The position numbers were made by a program, and so were the translations under genes. Below, piece by piece: positions 1 to 8,484 of a stretch of 29,580 nucleotides of DNA. Under the pieces are notes generated by a model that was not told where the DNA came from, made no database searches, and saw only the letters and a list, made by a program, of their open reading frames with translations. The DNA comes from a virus, in the IMG/VR virus record IMGVR_UViG_3300046542_000377, positions 1 through 29,580 of that record. One strand, given 5' to 3'. How positions within the stretch are numbered: position 1 is the first letter of the stretch; every line of letters begins with the position of its first letter.

Positions 1-1
1 C

Positions 2-664
2 GTAGACTCCGGTGGCCACCACACCGATGAGGTGTACCAGTTCTGCCGCGTTCGCCGCTGGCGGAATGTGTTCGCCATCAAGGGGGCGAGTAAACCCGGT
101 AAGCCGGTGATTGCTCAACGCCCGTCGATGGTCGACGTGACCTGGAAGGGCCAGACCGAACGCAACGGTGCCGAGTTGTGGTTTGTCGGTACCGACACGG
201 CCAAAGATTGGATCTACAACCGCTATCCGTTTGAATCCGGCCCGGGTGCGCTGCACTTTGCCAATGACCTGCCGGACGACTTCTTCGACCAGTGTGTCGC
301 GGAGCGCAAGGTTGCGCGATACGTGCGCGGCCACAAGCGCATCGAATGGGTCAAGGGCAAGGCCGAGCGCAACGAAGCGCTCGACCTGATGGTGTATTGC
401 CTGGCCATGGCGCATTACCTGGGCCTCAACCGTTACAAGGAACACGACTGGGAGCGAGTGCGTCAGTCCCTGGCGCAGTCGGGCCTGTTCGACGACGCCT
501 TGGGCATCAAGCCCGTTCAAGGCGAACGCGTCACCGCACTCGCAACACCAGCTGCTGCACCGTCACTGGCTCCGCAACCCACTGCTGCTGTCGTGCAATC
601 GCGCCCGGCAGCCCCGCCACCTCAACGCCGCAGCTCCACCAGCGGTTACCTGAAGAGACGCTGA
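2..664 (+). CDS. Phage terminase large subunit, C-terminal part (lambda gpA family)
   Basis: This is the packaging motor's large subunit; only the last 220 residues are inside the window and the frame is open to base 2. The visible part is the nuclease domain. It begins with VDSGGHHTDEVY, which matches the catalytic-Asp segment of the lambda gpA/GpA family, followed by the VFAIKG strand. The segment KGKAERNEALDLMVY near visible residue 118 is a further family hallmark. The ATPase domain lies upstream of the window. The last 50 residues are Ala/Pro/Gln-rich and probably disordered. The next gene starts one base after the stop, so it is translationally coupled to the head operon. The family call is firm by motif; the exact subfamily is not tested. 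Confidence 0.93.
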   Translation, partial: VDSGGHHTDEVYQFCRVRRWRNVFAIKGASKPGKPVIAQRPSMVDVTWKGQTERNGAELWFVGTDTAKDWIYNRYPFESGPGALHFANDLPDDFFDQCVAERKVARYVRGHKRIEWVKGKAERNEALDLMVYCLAMAHYLGLNRYKEHDWERVRQSLAQSGLFDDALGIKPVQGERVTALATPAAAPSLAPQPTAAVVQSRPAAPPPQRRSSTSGYLKRR

Positions 665-665
665 T

Positions 666-872
666 ATGTCATTTACTCAAAAGCACCTCGACGCGGTTGA
701 GGCGGCCATCGCACGCGGTGAAAAAGTCGTGCGCTATACCGACCGTTCCGTGGAATACCGCACCATCGACGAACTGCTCAAGGCGCGCGAAGAAATTCGC
801 ACGTCACTGATCAGCGCGGCCGGGCCACGCTCTCGGGTGGTTCGGTTGTACCACGGGGGCAAAGGACTCTAA
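666..872 (+). CDS. Head-tail joining protein, gpW-like
   Basis: This 68-residue protein has the length of lambda gpW, which fills the portal channel after packaging and lets the tail attach. The segment VRYTDRSVEYRTIDELLKA fits the gpW fold: a beta-hairpin followed by a helix that sets register. The N-terminal helix starts FTQKHLDAVEAAIARGE. It sits between terminase and portal, exactly where lambda has W. Its stop overlaps the portal start by one base (taatg). A GAAGAG purine run upstream serves as ribosome binding site. The call rests on size, motif and position. Confidence 0.88.
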   Translation: MSFTQKHLDAVEAAIARGEKVVRYTDRSVEYRTIDELLKAREEIRTSLISAAGPRSRVVRLYHGGKGL

Positions 873-2353
873 TGGCCCGTCACTTTCCGACGCTTACCCG
901 TAACGGATTCGTGTTGCCGTCGAACATCAAGGCCAGTTACGAGGGCGCCGGAGAGGGCCGACGTTCCACTGGCTGGGATGCGCCGGACAACGGGATCAAC
1001 AGCATCAACACACCGGCACTGCGCAACTTGCGTTCACGGTCTCGGGCAGCGGTTCGCAACGACCCGTATGCCTACAACGTGATCGACAAACGCGTCAGCA
1101 ACCTGATCGGCACCGGCATCACGCCAAGACCGAAAACCGACGACGAGGCCCTGCGCAAACTGCTGCAGGAACTCTGGGACGATTGGGTCGATGAATCGGA
1201 CGCTGATGAGCGCACCGACTTCAACGGCCAGCAGGCGCTGGTCGCACGCACGGTGGAAACCTCGGGCGAATGTTTTGTTCGGCTCCGACCGCGCGGTCTG
1301 GACGAAGGCTTGGCGGTCCCGTTGCAGTTGCAAATCCTGGCCCCGGAGTTCGTGCCACACGACAAGTTCGAGACCACCAAAACCGGCAACCTCATTCGCG
1401 CCGGGATTGAGTTCACCCCGAACGGCAAGCGGGTGGCGTACTGGATGTACCTGTCGCATCCGCGTGATGCGTCGTCGCTGAACGCCGGGTACAACCAGTT
1501 GGTGCGGGTGCCGGCCGCCCAGGTGCTGCACATCTTCGAACCGGTCGAGCCGGGCCAGCTACGTGGCGTGCCGCGCTTGTCGCCGGTACTCAAGCGCCTG
1601 CGCAGTCTTGATAACTACGATGACGCGGTGTTGTTCCGCCAGGAAGTGGCCAACCTGTTTGCGGGATTCATCAGCCGTCCGGCGCCAGATAACGTCCAGA
1701 CGCCGAGAGACCCGGTCACCGGGATGCCGCTGAGCCTTGATCGCGACGGTTTCACGCCAATGGTCGCTCTGGAGCCGGGCACCATGCAGGAGCTGGGGCC
1801 AGGTGAAGAGGTTGAATTCTCCAAGCCGCCGGACGCGGGCAACAACTATCCGGACTTCATGCGACAGCAACTGATGGCAGCGGCAGCGGGCACGGGGACG
1901 CCTTACGAGATCCTCACCGGCGACATGCGCGAGGTCAATGACCGCGCGCTTCGCGTGGTGCTCAACGAGTTTCGTCGCCGCCTGGAGCAACTGCAATTCG
2001 GCGTCTACGTGCATCAGCTTTGCCGTCCGGTGCGGGCCGCGTGGATGGACATGGCGGTGTTGTCCGGTGTCCTGGTGTTGGACGACTACACCCGGCGGCG
2101 CCGTGAATACCTGCGTACCCGGTGGGTGCCGCAAGGCTGGGCCTACATTCAGCCGGTGCAGGACGTTCAAGCGCGGCGGATGGAAGTGCAGGCGGGCTTC
2201 GCTTCACGCAGCGAGATGGTGCTGCGCACGGGCTACGACGCGGAAACGGTCGATGCGGAAAACGCCGCTGACCTGGCCCGGGCCACCACCCTTGGCCTCA
2301 ATTACAACACTCTCGACGCCGTCGTCACCAATGACGACAAGGAACAACAATGA
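872..2353 (+). CDS. Portal protein (lambda gpB family)
   Basis: At 493 residues this has the normal length for a lambda-type portal, the dodecameric ring through which DNA enters the procapsid. N-terminal residues around 60-85 (YAYNVIDKRVSNLIGTGI) and the segment LWDDWVDESDADERTDFNGQ are typical of the family. The mid-protein piece LRGVPRLSPVLKRLRSLDNYDDA precedes the stem-forming helices. An AAAGGA ribosome binding site lies 5 bases before the ATG. The C-terminus overlaps the protease gene by ATGA, so the two are translationally coupled. A long antisense open frame here is a coding shadow. Identity is secure. Confidence 0.95.
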   Translation: MARHFPTLTRNGFVLPSNIKASYEGAGEGRRSTGWDAPDNGINSINTPALRNLRSRSRAAVRNDPYAYNVIDKRVSNLIGTGITPRPKTDDEALRKLLQELWDDWVDESDADERTDFNGQQALVARTVETSGECFVRLRPRGLDEGLAVPLQLQILAPEFVPHDKFETTKTGNLIRAGIEFTPNGKRVAYWMYLSHPRDASSLNAGYNQLVRVPAAQVLHIFEPVEPGQLRGVPRLSPVLKRLRSLDNYDDAVLFRQEVANLFAGFISRPAPDNVQTPRDPVTGMPLSLDRDGFTPMVALEPGTMQELGPGEEVEFSKPPDAGNNYPDFMRQQLMAAAAGTGTPYEILTGDMREVNDRALRVVLNEFRRRLEQLQFGVYVHQLCRPVRAAWMDMAVLSGVLVLDDYTRRRREYLRTRWVPQGWAYIQPVQDVQARRMEVQAGFASRSEMVLRTGYDAETVDAENAADLARATTLGLNYNTLDAVVTNDDKEQQ

Positions 2354-3504
2354 GCAAAAAAACACGACCGCGCGTTTACAACCGGGCTGGTAAACAGGTG
2401 CCGGTGCAGGACAAAACCTGGTACGCCGTGCACGCCAGCGGCGAAGCCGCCCAGCGGGTGATCGAAGTCTTCGTCTACGGCGAGATCGGCGGCTGGGGCA
2501 TCACTGCCAATCAGTTCGTGCAGGATCTGCGTGCCATGGATGACGGTGTCTCGCCCGTGATCGCCGCCTTCAACAGCATCGGCGGTGACCTGTTCGACGG
2601 TCTGGCCATGCACAACGCGTTGTCGCGCTTGGGCGAACGCTGCACCGGACGGGTCGACGCGTTGGCGGCCAGTGCTGCCAGCGTGGCGGTGTGTGGTGCT
2701 CACCGCGTGGTGATCGCGTCCAACGCCATGTTGATGATCCACAACCCATGGACGTATGCGGCGGGGGATGCCGAGGATTTTCGCAAGGTGGCCGATGTGC
2801 TCGACCAGACCATGGAGGCGATCATCGCGGCCTACAAGGCCAAAGCCCCTGACATTGATGAGGTCGAGTTGCGGCGCTTGGTTGCCGCTGAAACCTGGCT
2901 GACCGCCAATGAAGCGGTGGCGCTGGGTCTAGCTGATGAAGTCGGCGACGGGGTCAAGGTCAAGGCGTGTCTGGGTCAGGGCAGCGTGCTGCAGCGTTAC
3001 CAGCACGCACCGGCCGAGTTGTTGGCTCAACTCGACGAGCCACCCGAGACGGATCTCGACTTGGAGCTCGACAAGCTGCCACCGGCTCCCACCGTGGTCG
3101 ACTCAGCCAAGCTGGCCTTGATGATCACCCAGCGTTGCGCCGAAGCCGGTATCAACAATCTGGTCGAGCCGCTGCTCAGCTCTACCAAGCTGGAAAGCGA
3201 AGAAATCGTCCAGGCTGGCCTGATCCGCGCCAAAGCGGTGAATGACCTGTGTGTCGCAGCTCGGCTGCCCGAGTTCAGCGTCGAATACGTCGCTGCTGGC
3301 CTGGACGTTGCGGCGGTGCGGGCACGGCTGTTCGACAAGATCGTCAGCAGCGGCAAGGGTTTCGAAATCGACAACAGCCTACCGCTGGACGAAGACCTGG
3401 CGCCTAAGGTGCAAGCCAAACAACCCGATCCCACCTCGATCTGGGCCGCTCGACAAGCCGCTCAATCCGGAACTGCGCACGGCGCGAAAGGAGCAAGACC
3501 ATGA
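2350..3504 (+). CDS. ClpP-like prohead protease with C-terminal extension (lambda gpC-like)
   Basis: The N-terminal 200 residues are a ClpP/SppA-fold serine protease that would process the procapsid interior. NSIGGDLFDG (75-84) is the substrate-binding Gly-rich strand. Ser108 in the ALAASAAS turn is the likely nucleophile and His131 in MLMIHNP the likely base, with the ETWLTANEAVALGLAD segment (181-196) completing the fold. The remaining 180 residues are acidic, helical and Leu/Ala-rich. In lambda the comparable tail of gpC contains the Nu3 scaffold, and no separate scaffold gene is present here, so a scaffolding role for this tail is likely but inferred. ATGA overlaps on both sides tie it to portal and decoration genes. 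Confidence 0.93.
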   Translation: MSKKTRPRVYNRAGKQVPVQDKTWYAVHASGEAAQRVIEVFVYGEIGGWGITANQFVQDLRAMDDGVSPVIAAFNSIGGDLFDGLAMHNALSRLGERCTGRVDALAASAASVAVCGAHRVVIASNAMLMIHNPWTYAAGDAEDFRKVADVLDQTMEAIIAAYKAKAPDIDEVELRRLVAAETWLTANEAVALGLADEVGDGVKVKACLGQGSVLQRYQHAPAELLAQLDEPPETDLDLELDKLPPAPTVVDSAKLALMITQRCAEAGINNLVEPLLSSTKLESEEIVQAGLIRAKAVNDLCVAARLPEFSVEYVAAGLDVAAVRARLFDKIVSSGKGFEIDNSLPLDEDLAPKVQAKQPDPTSIWAARQAAQSGTAHGAKGARP

Positions 3505-3845
3505 CCATTCAAAAAGAACCGATCCACGCCGGTGAGTTTCTGCTGTCGGAAGGCTCGGGAAACATCTCACGCGAGTCCATCAACGTTGCGGCCGGCCCAG
3601 CACTGTATCCCGGTCAGATCCTTGGCCTGGTGACAGCTACGGGTCACTTTGCGCCGTACGCTCCGGCAGCGGAAGACGGCAGCGAGACGGCCGTCGCCAT
3701 TCTCTTCGGTCCGCTGGGCGAGTCCGATGTGGTCCGCCGTGGCCGCGCGGTGGTGCGACTGGCGGAAGTCAGCGAAGCGCATCTGACTGGGCTCGACCTC
3801 GATGCCGAAAAGGCGCTGGCCTCCCATTTTCTGATCGTCCGCTAA
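3501..3845 (+). CDS. Head decoration protein (lambda gpD-like)
   Basis: This 114-residue protein matches the small trimeric proteins that cement the expanded lambda capsid. The N-terminal arm IHAGEFLLSEGSGNISRESI and the core AGPALYPGQILG are typical of the family. The segment ETAVAILFGPL is followed by a conserved RRGRAVVRLAEV strand, and the C-terminus ends in FLIVR. It overlaps the protease gene by ATGA and is followed by an intrinsic terminator before the capsid gene, the same D-then-E order as lambda. No oddities are seen. Confidence 0.93.
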   Translation: MTIQKEPIHAGEFLLSEGSGNISRESINVAAGPALYPGQILGLVTATGHFAPYAPAAEDGSETAVAILFGPLGESDVVRRGRAVVRLAEVSEAHLTGLDLDAEKALASHFLIVR

Positions 3846-3867
3846 GTCGGTCAGCCCTGTTTACGCA

Positions 3868-3889
3868 CCCCGCCTTGAGCGGGGTTTTT
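3868..3889 (+). terminator. Intrinsic terminator before the capsid gene
   Basis: A CCCCGC/GCGGGG stem with a 5-base loop (CTTGA) is followed by TTTTT. The T-run leads after a few bases directly into the CTGGAG ribosome binding site of the major capsid gene. Attenuation or mRNA 3'-end protection between two highly expressed structural genes is the likely role. Confidence 0.8.
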
Positions 3890-3907
3890 CATTTCTGGAG
3901 AGTACTC

Positions 3908-4903
3908 ATGGCCGATATCGCCATTTTTGACGACGAAGCGTTCACCGTTACCGCGCTCACCGCAGCACTCAACGATCAGCCCTATCTACCAGGTCGCATC
4001 AGTGCCTTGGGTTTGTTCCGTGAGGAAGGGGTCACCACCCTGACCGTGCAGATTGAGAAGGACGGCGACACCCTCGCGCTGGTTCCGGCGGGCGAGCGGG
4101 GTGGTTCTGGCCTGGTCGTCGCAGCCAGCAAACGTAATCTGATTCCCTTCAACACCGTGCACCTGCCTGAGCGTTTCACCATCAAGGCAGACGAGATTCA
4201 AGGCATTCGCGCCTTCGGTACCCGCACCGAGCTGCAGGCGGTGCAGGACGTGGTCAACACCCGGCTGGCCAAGGCGCGCCGTCAGTTGGACGCTACACAC
4301 GAGTTTCAGCGCATGGGCGCACTCAATGGCCTGATCCTAGATGCCGATGGCTCGACGGTGCTGTTGGACCTTTATGACCGTTTTGGTGTGCAGCGTCAGA
4401 AGTTGCCGATGGGCCTGGCCGATCAAGGCACTGAGCTGCGGGTTAAATGCGGCGAAGCGCTGGATATGCAAGAGGATGCGCTGGGCAGTGTGACCAGCAC
4501 CAGTTCCCGCGCCTTCTGCGGCAAGAACTTCTGGAACAAGCTGATCGTTCACAAAGCGGTCAAGGAGACCTACCTCAACAGCCAGCAGGCAGCGGCGTTG
4601 CGCGGTGATGCACGGGAAAGCTTCGAGTTCGGCGGCATTATCTGGGAACGCTACCGTGGCAAAGTGGCCGGCGTGTCGTTTGTCCATGACGACAAGGCGT
4701 TGCTCGTTCCTGAAGGCGTACCGGATCTGTACATCTCGGTGTTTGCTCCAGCGGACTACATGGAAACGGTCAACACCCAGGGCATTCCGTACTACAGCAT
4801 GATCGAGCCGCTGCCGTTCAACAAAGGCATGGCCGGCGAAGCCCAGTCCAACCCGTTGCACCTATGCACGCGTCCCCGCGCGCAGATCCTGCTGGAGCTC
4901 TGA
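3908..4903 (+). CDS. Major capsid protein (lambda gpE-like)
   Basis: This 331-residue protein belongs to the lambda gpE family of HK97-fold capsid subunits. Recognisable pieces are the N-terminal FTVTALTAALNDQPYLPGRI, the segment IPFNTVHLPERFTI near residue 85, and the C-terminal VFAPADYMETVNTQG with LHLCTRPRAQILLEL at the end. The ATG at 3908 is chosen because CTGGAG lies 8 bases upstream; the longer reading frame would include the terminator hairpin. Its position after the decoration gene matches lambda. Codon use is like the neighbouring head genes. Confidence 0.95.
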   Translation: MADIAIFDDEAFTVTALTAALNDQPYLPGRISALGLFREEGVTTLTVQIEKDGDTLALVPAGERGGSGLVVAASKRNLIPFNTVHLPERFTIKADEIQGIRAFGTRTELQAVQDVVNTRLAKARRQLDATHEFQRMGALNGLILDADGSTVLLDLYDRFGVQRQKLPMGLADQGTELRVKCGEALDMQEDALGSVTSTSSRAFCGKNFWNKLIVHKAVKETYLNSQQAAALRGDARESFEFGGIIWERYRGKVAGVSFVHDDKALLVPEGVPDLYISVFAPADYMETVNTQGIPYYSMIEPLPFNKGMAGEAQSNPLHLCTRPRAQILLEL

Positions 4904-4905
4904 CC

Positions 4906-5226
4906 GTGAGCTTCCGCGATCTGATCGCTGAGGTCGACGCGGTGGTGTTCGAAACGCTGGGCGACACCGCGCGGATTGAAGGTCGTGATGAGCCGGTGCC
5001 GGGCATGTTCTCTGCGCCCTGGCTGCAGCCGAAGATCGGCAAGCTCAACACCGGTCTGCGCGAGCCTCGCTTTGAGATTCGCGTCAGTGATTCCGACGGA
5101 CTGGAGCAGGGCATGCTGATCACCGTCGATCTGCCGGTGCTGGATGGCGGTGGGGAGTACGACCTTCTGCAGCTGGAGCCGAGCGGTGACGGTCTGGTCG
5201 CCTTGATCCTGAGGATGCGCGCATGA
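4906..5226 (+). CDS. Head-tail joining protein (lambda FII-like attachment protein)
   Basis: This 106-residue protein starts at GTG, two bases after the capsid stop, with GGAG at 4894 as ribosome binding site. An upstream ATG at 4864 would overlap the capsid gene by 40 bases and is less likely. The sequence FRDLIAEVDAVVFETLGDTA followed by a run of beta strands (FEIRVSDSDGL, GMLITVDLPVLDGGGEYDL, VALILRMRA) resembles the lambda FII/phage attachment family that forms the head's tail-binding surface. It overlaps the next gene by ATGA. Confidence 0.78.
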   Translation: MSFRDLIAEVDAVVFETLGDTARIEGRDEPVPGMFSAPWLQPKIGKLNTGLREPRFEIRVSDSDGLEQGMLITVDLPVLDGGGEYDLLQLEPSGDGLVALILRMRA

Positions 5227-5888
5227 GTATCGGCAGCTACTTCAAATCGTCGGCCGGTGGCGGGATGCTCTCCATCCAGTCCTCGGCCGCTGACCTGCAG
5301 GCGTTCGAGGACTTTGCCAAGCTGGTGCCGAAAGCAGCCGCCGCGGCTCAGCGTCGAGCGATCAACAAGACGTTGGGTTGGCTGCGTACTCACATTGCCC
5401 GCGCGGTCAGCCGCCAGGAGCGCATTGCCGTTGCAGCGGTGCGTCAGCGTCTGCGTAGTTACCCAGTCTCCGGCGGGGCCACCAGCGGCAAGTTATGGTT
5501 CGGTCTCAATGCCATTGAGTCGAGCCGGATCGGGCGAGCACGACAATCCGGTAGCGGCGTATCGGTGGCCGGGCGTCGCTATCAGGGCGCTTTCCTCAAG
5601 CAGGTCTACGGCAATAAGCCCGACATCTGGATTCGTACCGCCAGTAAGCACTTCAATGCAGACGATTATCCCGACAGCACAGTGTCGGGTGCTGGCGGGG
5701 CCAGTTCGGGGTGGGTCGCAGAAAACGGCAATCGCTTTCCGTTGGCCAAGGCCAAGGTGTCGCTGGAACAGGCCCGGCCGCACTTCGACGCGTGGATCAA
5801 ACGCGCCCATGCACGCTTGCTGGAAATCCTGCAGCAAGAATTCAATTTCGAGCTGCAGAAGTACCTGAAGGGGACGGCCAATGTCTGA
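5223..5888 (+). CDS. Minor tail protein Z-like (head-tail junction)
   Basis: This 221-residue protein resembles the lambda gpZ/prophage minor tail protein Z family that acts where the tail meets the head. The first 60 residues contain a helix ending in AAAAAQRRAINKTLGWLRTHIARAVSR. This is followed by basic segments and by GNRFPLAKAKVSLEQARPHFDAW near the C-terminus, a region these proteins conserve. It starts with an ATGA overlap on the FII-like gene and overlaps the next gene by 8 bases, so it belongs to the same translational chain. Confidence 0.8.
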   Translation: MSIGSYFKSSAGGGMLSIQSSAADLQAFEDFAKLVPKAAAAAQRRAINKTLGWLRTHIARAVSRQERIAVAAVRQRLRSYPVSGGATSGKLWFGLNAIESSRIGRARQSGSGVSVAGRRYQGAFLKQVYGNKPDIWIRTASKHFNADDYPDSTVSGAGGASSGWVAENGNRFPLAKAKVSLEQARPHFDAWIKRAHARLLEILQQEFNFELQKYLKGTANV

Positions 5889-6393
5889 TGAGCCTTTTAG
5901 TCTTGACCAGCTTTACCGGGCGATTGAGCTGCATCTGGCGAGCAACTTGCCGGGTATAAAAGCGGTCACCGCCTGGCCGAACATCAAGGACCGCATTGCG
6001 TTGCCGGTGGTGTTTTTGGAAATGGCTGAGATCGAACCGGGCAAGGACCTCGGCACCGGCGAAACCACGCTGGTGTGTCGGTTCGAGGCGCGGATCATTG
6101 TTGATCCGATCAAGCCGCAGCATTGCCAACAGGCCGCGCACCTGGCGGCACAGTTGGCGGTGTTGCTGCGCATGCAAACCTGGGGTGTATCGGTTGAGCC
6201 TGCCGAGTTCGTCCAGGCCATGCAGGATTGGACCAAGCCTGAGCTGGATGGCTACACCGTCTGGCTGGTGGAATGGACCCATCAGTTGTACCTCGGTTTT
6301 GAGGAATGGCCGTGGTCGGACGATCCACCAGACGTACCGCCGGGTGGCGATCACCCCGTTGAGGTGGTGCTGGCACCGGAGGATTCGCCATGA
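5881..6393 (+). CDS. Putative tail terminator/completion protein
   Basis: This 170-residue protein begins with a helix (DQLYRAIELHLASNLPG), then strands around ALPVVFLEMAEIEPG and TTLVCRFEARIIVD, and a helix AAHLAAQLAVLLRMQTWG. That alternation and its place between the Z-like gene and baseplate V fit a tail terminator that caps the tube, as lambda gpU does. I do not recognise a specific family by motif, so the function comes from position and fold pattern. The C-terminus is Pro/Asp-rich. It overlaps both neighbours by a few bases. Confidence 0.55.
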   Translation: MSDEPFSLDQLYRAIELHLASNLPGIKAVTAWPNIKDRIALPVVFLEMAEIEPGKDLGTGETTLVCRFEARIIVDPIKPQHCQQAAHLAAQLAVLLRMQTWGVSVEPAEFVQAMQDWTKPELDGYTVWLVEWTHQLYLGFEEWPWSDDPPDVPPGGDHPVEVVLAPEDSP

Positions 6394-6995
6394 GTTACGC
6401 CAGTGCCGAACATGACCGCATGATCGCGGCCATGCTGATGCCGTGCGTGGTGGTCGGTGTGGATCTGGTGGCGGCAATGGTCCGGGTTTCAACCGGTGAG
6501 TGGACGAGCGCCTGGGTGCGCTGGCACAGCCTCGCGGCCGGTAAGGCGCGAAATTGGCGAGCGCCGAGCCTGGGCGAGCAAGGCGCGTTGCTCAGTCCCA
6601 GCGGTCAGGCCGGTATGGGTACCTTCATTCCCGGGCTGTACGGAGATGCCGGTGCCCAGCCGGATAATCGCGACCATGTGGAAGTCTGGCGTTTTGACGA
6701 TGGCGGCTCGCTGATCTACGACTGGCAGGCCAAGAGCTACACCGTCACCTTGCCGACAGGTACGGTTACCCTCAAGGTCGGCAGCACGGAAGTGGTCGTG
6801 ACGGATGACGCCGTGACGGCCAAGGTTGGTGGCACCGAAGCAGCTCTAGCGCCTGATTCGGTGGCGATCAAATCCACGGCCATCAAGCTGACTGGCGCGG
6901 TGGTGATTGACGGGACGTTACATGCCACGAAGAACATCACCAGTGCCGCCGCGATCATCGACGCCACAGGCAACAGCAACCACCACACGCATTAA
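6390..6995 (+). CDS. Baseplate assembly protein V, membrane-piercing spike (P2 gpV-like)
   Basis: This 201-residue spike protein would sit at the tip of the contractile tail. An N-terminal OB-like part (MVRVSTGEWTSAWVRWHSLAAG, EQGALLSPSGQAGMG) is followed by short beta repeats forming a triple-helix spike (TVTLPTGTVTLKVGSTEVVV, AKVGGTEAALAPDSVAIKS). The last four residues are HHTH, the HxH type of apex that binds a metal ion in P2-like spikes. ATGA coupling to the upstream gene is present. A terminator follows, which separates it from W; in P2 V and W are adjacent. Confidence 0.92.
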   Translation: MSYASAEHDRMIAAMLMPCVVVGVDLVAAMVRVSTGEWTSAWVRWHSLAAGKARNWRAPSLGEQGALLSPSGQAGMGTFIPGLYGDAGAQPDNRDHVEVWRFDDGGSLIYDWQAKSYTVTLPTGTVTLKVGSTEVVVTDDAVTAKVGGTEAALAPDSVAIKSTAIKLTGAVVIDGTLHATKNITSAAAIIDATGNSNHHTH

Positions 6996-7010
6996 CCGAT
7001 TGACCCATCC

Positions 7011-7033
7011 AGCCCGCCGCGCGCGGGCTTTTT
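7011..7033 (+). terminator. Intrinsic terminator after gene V
   Basis: An AGCCCGC/GCGGGCT stem with loop CGCGC is followed by a TTTTT run. Eight bases later CAGGAG begins, the ribosome binding site of the small gene at 7050. Confidence 0.8.
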
Positions 7034-7049
7034 CATGCCAGGAGAAAAC

Positions 7050-7268
7050 ATGGCCAAGCCCAATGAATTGCCCGCCGATGAGCCGTTGTCGGTTACGGCT
7101 CTGCTGCTGACCTTTCGCGACAAAGTCTACACCTCGCGCACCCTGGTCATCCCCGATAGCAATCGCACGCTGGCGGTCACCAAGGCCCGTGTCGAAGTGT
7201 CGGTGTCGGATGAGCAGGCCGTTAGTTATCTGAAGGCCAATCCAGAGTTCGAACAGTTGAAGGAGTGA
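7050..7268 (+). CDS. Small protein of unknown function between baseplate genes V and W
   Basis: This 72-residue protein starts at the ATG behind CAGGAG. It is a compact alpha/beta sequence: SVTALLLTFRDKVYTSRTLVIPDS, then AVTKARVEVSVSDEQAVSYLKANPEFEQLKE. It has no signal peptide, membrane segment or cysteines. Its place inside the baseplate cluster, after its own hairpin and ribosome binding site, suggests a structural or assembly role, but I do not recognise the family. P2 has no gene at this spot. Translation is plausible because the ribosome binding site and codon use match its neighbours. Confidence 0.7.
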   Translation: MAKPNELPADEPLSVTALLLTFRDKVYTSRTLVIPDSNRTLAVTKARVEVSVSDEQAVSYLKANPEFEQLKE

Positions 7269-7273
7269 CTTAG

Positions 7274-7600
7274 ATGATCGGAATGGATCGCCACACCGGG
7301 CAACCCATTTCCGGCATCGAGCATCTACGGCAGTCCATGGCCGACATCCTCGGCACACCGCTGGGCAGTCGTCGGCACCGTCCGGAATACGGCAGCAAGC
7401 TCCGCGCTTTCGTCGATTTGCCGATCAACGCCGGCTGGAAAAGCTCGGTGCAAGCGGAGGCGGCCAGGGCGTTGGGTCGCTGGGAACCGCGCCTGAAGCT
7501 AGAGAGCGTGCGGGTAGTGGCGGTGCTTGGCGGGAAAATAGATCTGAGCGTTGCCGGCGAATACCTTGGCGACCGCTTTCTGCTGGAGGTGAGCGTATGA
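7274..7600 (+). CDS. Baseplate wedge protein W (GPW/gp25 family)
   Basis: This 108-residue protein is of the gp25-like family, the sheath-initiating wedge component with a lysozyme-like fold and no catalysis. Hallmarks are TGQPISGIEHLRQSMADIL at the N-terminus, the GSRRHRPEYGS motif at 35-45 that nucleates sheath polymerisation, and ALGRWEPRLKLESVRV in the second half. A second in-frame ATG lies three codons downstream; the first is kept. It overlaps gene J by ATGA. Confidence 0.94.
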   Translation: MIGMDRHTGQPISGIEHLRQSMADILGTPLGSRRHRPEYGSKLRAFVDLPINAGWKSSVQAEAARALGRWEPRLKLESVRVVAVLGGKIDLSVAGEYLGDRFLLEVSV

Positions 7601-8484
7601 GTGGCCTGGATCTATCGGCACTGCCGGCGCCGGACGTGCTGGAGCCGCTGGACTTTGAGTTCGTCTATCAAGAAGGGTTAGACACCTTTCGCGGGTACAT
7701 GGGCGATAACTGGAGCGCGCCGCTGGAAAGTGATCCCGTGGTCAAGTTGCTGGAGGTCGGGGCTTATAACAAGGTCGGCAACCGCGCCCGCGTGAACGAC
7801 GCGGCCAAGGCCCTGCTCCTGGCACATGCCATCGGCAGCGATCTGGATCAGTTGGGGGCGAACGTCAACCTGCCTCGCCTGGTGATTCAGACCGAGGATC
7901 TGCTGGCGGTGCCGCCGGTGTCCGAGGTCAAGGAACAAGACGACCCTTACCGTGAGCGTATCCAGTTGGCCTTTGAAGGGCTGACCACGGCGGGGCCGCG
8001 TAACAGCTACATCCTGCATGCGCGTAACGCTTCGGGGCTGGTGACGGACGCCACGGCCGAGAGTCCAGAGCCTTGTCACGTAACCGTCACGGTGCTGAGT
8101 GCAGAAGGGAAAGGCCAAGCCAGTCCTGAGTTGCTGGACGCGGTCAGGGCGGCGCTGAATGACGAAAACGTCCGACCGTTAGGTGATCGGGTCAAGGTGC
8201 AAGGGGCGCAGATCATCGACTACCGGATTGACGCCATTCTGCATATGAACGGCGCCGGCCCCGAAAGTGATGCCAGTTTAGCGGAAGCCAAAAAGCGCCT
8301 AGCGAAGTGGATCAACCCACGCAAGCGCTTGGGTGTTGAGGTGGCGCGCTCGGCGGTGGATGCGCAATTGCATGTGGCCGGGGTTTCCCGAGTTGAACTC
8401 ATTGAGTGGGAGGACCTGGCGCCGAGCAAGGCAGCGGCGGCTTACTGCACAGGTTTCGAAGTGACGCTGGCGGGGGCGACATGA
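7597..8484 (+). CDS. Baseplate assembly protein J
   Basis: This 295-residue protein is a gpJ-like wedge component of the P2 type. The N-terminus LSALPAPDVLEPLDFEFVYQEGL, the helix NDAAKALLLAHAIGSDLDQLGANVNLPRL and the central DPYRERIQLAFEGLTTAGPRNSY are all characteristic. HVTVTVLSAEGKG and the C-terminal VARSAVDAQLHVAGVSRVEL complete the family pattern. It is flanked by four-base overlaps with W and I, giving the canonical W-J-I order. Confidence 0.94.
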   Translation: MSGLDLSALPAPDVLEPLDFEFVYQEGLDTFRGYMGDNWSAPLESDPVVKLLEVGAYNKVGNRARVNDAAKALLLAHAIGSDLDQLGANVNLPRLVIQTEDLLAVPPVSEVKEQDDPYRERIQLAFEGLTTAGPRNSYILHARNASGLVTDATAESPEPCHVTVTVLSAEGKGQASPELLDAVRAALNDENVRPLGDRVKVQGAQIIDYRIDAILHMNGAGPESDASLAEAKKRLAKWINPRKRLGVEVARSAVDAQLHVAGVSRVELIEWEDLAPSKAAAAYCTGFEVTLAGAT

